Shown here one piece after another: positions 62,380 through 64,000 of a DNA stretch of 64,000 nt. Positions within the stretch are counted from its first letter, which is position 1; each line of letters begins with the position of its first letter. Under the pieces are notes generated by a model that saw nothing but the letters and a program-made list of their open reading frames with translations, ran no database searches and was not told the origin of the DNA. This DNA is from Anaeramoeba ignava (taxonomy: Eukaryota; Metamonada; Anaeramoebidae), in assembly GCA_028826165.1 (NCBI GenBank), contig JAPDFW010000053.1, positions 62,001 through 126,000 on the forward strand, read 5' to 3'. The position numbers were made by a program, and so were the translations under genes.

Positions 62380-64000
62380 CTATTTTATAAATCTAAATAT
62401 AAATCTAAATCTAAATCTAAATCTAAATCTAAATATAAATATAAATCTAAATCTAAATCTAAATCTAAATCTAAATTTAAATCTAAATCTAAATTTAAAT
62501 CTAAATCTAAATATAAATCTAAATCTATTTTTAAATCAATTTTTAAATCAATTTTTAAATCTATTTTTAAATCAATTTTTAAATCAATTTTTAAATCTAT
62601 TTTTAAATCAATTTATAAATCTATTTTTAAATCAATTTATAAATCTATTTTTAAATCAATTTTTAAATCAATTTTTAAATCAATTTTTAAATATATTTTT
62701 AAATCTATTTTTAAATCTAAATATAAATATAAATCAATTTTTAAATCTATTTTTAAATCAATTTTTAAATCTATTTTTAAATCTATTTTTAAATCTATTT
62801 TTATATCTATTTTTAAATCTATTTTTAAATCAATTTTTAAATCTAAATATAAATCTAAATATAAATATAAATCTAAATCTATTTATAAATCAATTTATAA
62901 ATCTATTTTTAAATCTATTTTCTAAATCTAAATATAAATCTATTTTTAAATCAACATTTAAATCAATTTTTAAATCTATTTTTAAATCAATATTTAAATC
63001 AATTTATAAATCTATTTATAAATCAATTTATAAATCTATTTTTAAATCTATTTTTAAATCTATTTTTAAATCAATATTTAAATCAATTTATAAATCAATT
63101 TATAAATCAATTTTTAAATCAATTTTTAAATCTATTTTTAAATCTATTTATAAATCTATTTTTAAATATATTTTTAAATATATTTTTAAATCAATTTTTA
63201 AATCAATTTTTAAATCTATTTATAAATCAATTTTTAAATCTATTTTTAAATCAATTTATAAATCAATTTTTAAATCTATTTTTAAATATATTTATAAATC
63301 TATTTTTAAATCTATTTTTAAATCAATTTTTAAATCTATTTTTAAATCAATTTTTAAATCTATTTTTAAATCTATTTATAAATCAATTTTTAAATCTATT
63401 TTTAAATCAATTTATAAATCAATTTTTAAATCAATATTTAAATCTATTTTTAAATCTATTTATAAATCTATTTATAAATCTATTTTTAAATCTATTTTTA
63501 AATCAATTTTTAAATCAATATTTAAATCTATTTTTAAATCTATTTATAAATCTATTTATAAATCTATTTTTAAATCTATTTTTAAATCAATTTTTAAATC
63601 TATTTTTAAATCTATTTATAAATCTATTTTTAAATCAATATTTAAATCAATTTATAAATCTATTTTTAAATCAATATTTAAATCAATTTATAAATCTATT
63701 TATAAATCTATTTTTAAATCTATTTTTAAATCAATTTTTAAATCTATTTATAAATCTATTTTTAAATCTATTTTTAAATCAATTTTTAAATCTATTTTTA
63801 AATCAATTTTTAAATCTATTTTTAAATCAATTTTTAAATCAATTTTTAAATCTATTTATAAATCAATTTATAAATCTATTTTTAAATCATTTTTAAATCT
63901 ATTTTTAAATCTATTTTTAAATCAATTTTTAAATCTATTTATAAATCAATTTTTAAATCTATTTTTAAATCAATTTATAAATCAATTTTTAAATCAATTT
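62380..64000. repeat. AAATC[TA]ATTTTT 12-mer repeat, probable intron
   Basis: Starts as AAATCTAAATCT hexamers and becomes more than 120 units of about 12 nt (AAATCTATTTTT / AAATCAATTTTT / AAATCTATTTAT) to the window edge. It follows a good donor, so it is most likely one long intron. Confidence 0.85.

Overview
This window is nuclear DNA of a very AT-rich, gene-dense, free-living-type unicellular eukaryote. All three stop codons terminate clear genes (TAA in most; TGA in the U2AF2-, SRPK- and TBC-like genes; TAG in the importin-alpha, cyclin C and CDK11-like genes), so the standard code is used. Introns are GT-AG, usually 55-90 nt, and several longer ones are filled with a simple repeat private to that intron. 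Asn/Gln/Glu/Lys/Ser low-complexity tracts run through many proteins. An amoeboid protist of the Anaeramoeba, Dictyostelium or Entamoeba kind would look like this; Anaeramoeba is my weak first guess, and the sequence alone does not settle it.

Layout, left to right: a partial gene (-, 1-203); an Akt/PKB-like PH plus AGC kinase (-, 482-3681); a long ankyrin-repeat/BTB protein in about 40 exons (-, 4311-10832); a TruA/PUS1-family pseudouridine synthase (+, 10961-13595); a bacterial-looking intronless hydantoinase/DUF917 fusion (+, 13778-16717); formiminotransferase-cyclodeaminase FTCD (-, 17341-21739); a KIF-binding-protein homologue (-, 21947-23876); a transportin-like karyopherin (-, 23927-26542); the U2AF large subunit (-, 26671-30992); a satellite of about 145-bp units carrying a decayed copy of U2AF2 exon 1 (31086-33245); a giant BEACH/WD40 protein (+, 33327-42864); importin alpha (-, 42906-44982); a KICS2-like protein (+, 45099-46991); two tandem paralogous surface/secreted proteins (+, 47348-52101); a CDK11-like kinase (-, 52210-53742); an SRPK-like kinase (+, 53958-57023); a TBC1D12/14-like Rab-GAP (+, 58275-59724); a cyclin C apparently fused to ankyrin repeats (-, 59869-61890); and the first exon of a histidine-phosphatase gene (+, 62062 onward), whose repeat-filled intron runs off the window.

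The most striking observation is a set of extremely small internal exons. In the ankyrin/BTB gene, single-codon (3-nt) exons, mostly in pairs, and a few 6-nt exons lie between introns of ordinary size. They sit at the same place in the ankyrin repeat, and in most gaps they supply exactly the residues missing from the repeat consensus. The cyclin C gene repeats the pattern, its AAA and GAT exons encoding the K-D of the canonical K-D-G-x-T-P-L-H motif. In FTCD, a 2-nt exon (TG, 20341-20342) is needed to keep the frame and restores a conserved F-L-I-A-[FY]-N motif. That gives about 22 candidate microexons of 2-6 nt in three genes of one 64-kb window. A U2AF65 homologue and an SR-protein kinase, both splicing factors, lie in the same window.

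Other points of interest are the cyclin C-ankyrin fusion, the likely bacterial origin of the hydantoinase/DUF917 gene, the satellite with its U2AF2 fragment, decayed copies of the FTCD tail in its 3' flank, and a T-tract/CAT motif just upstream of most start codons. All exon models were joined by hand from splice consensus, phase bookkeeping and remembered family conservation; no transcript data or searches were available.
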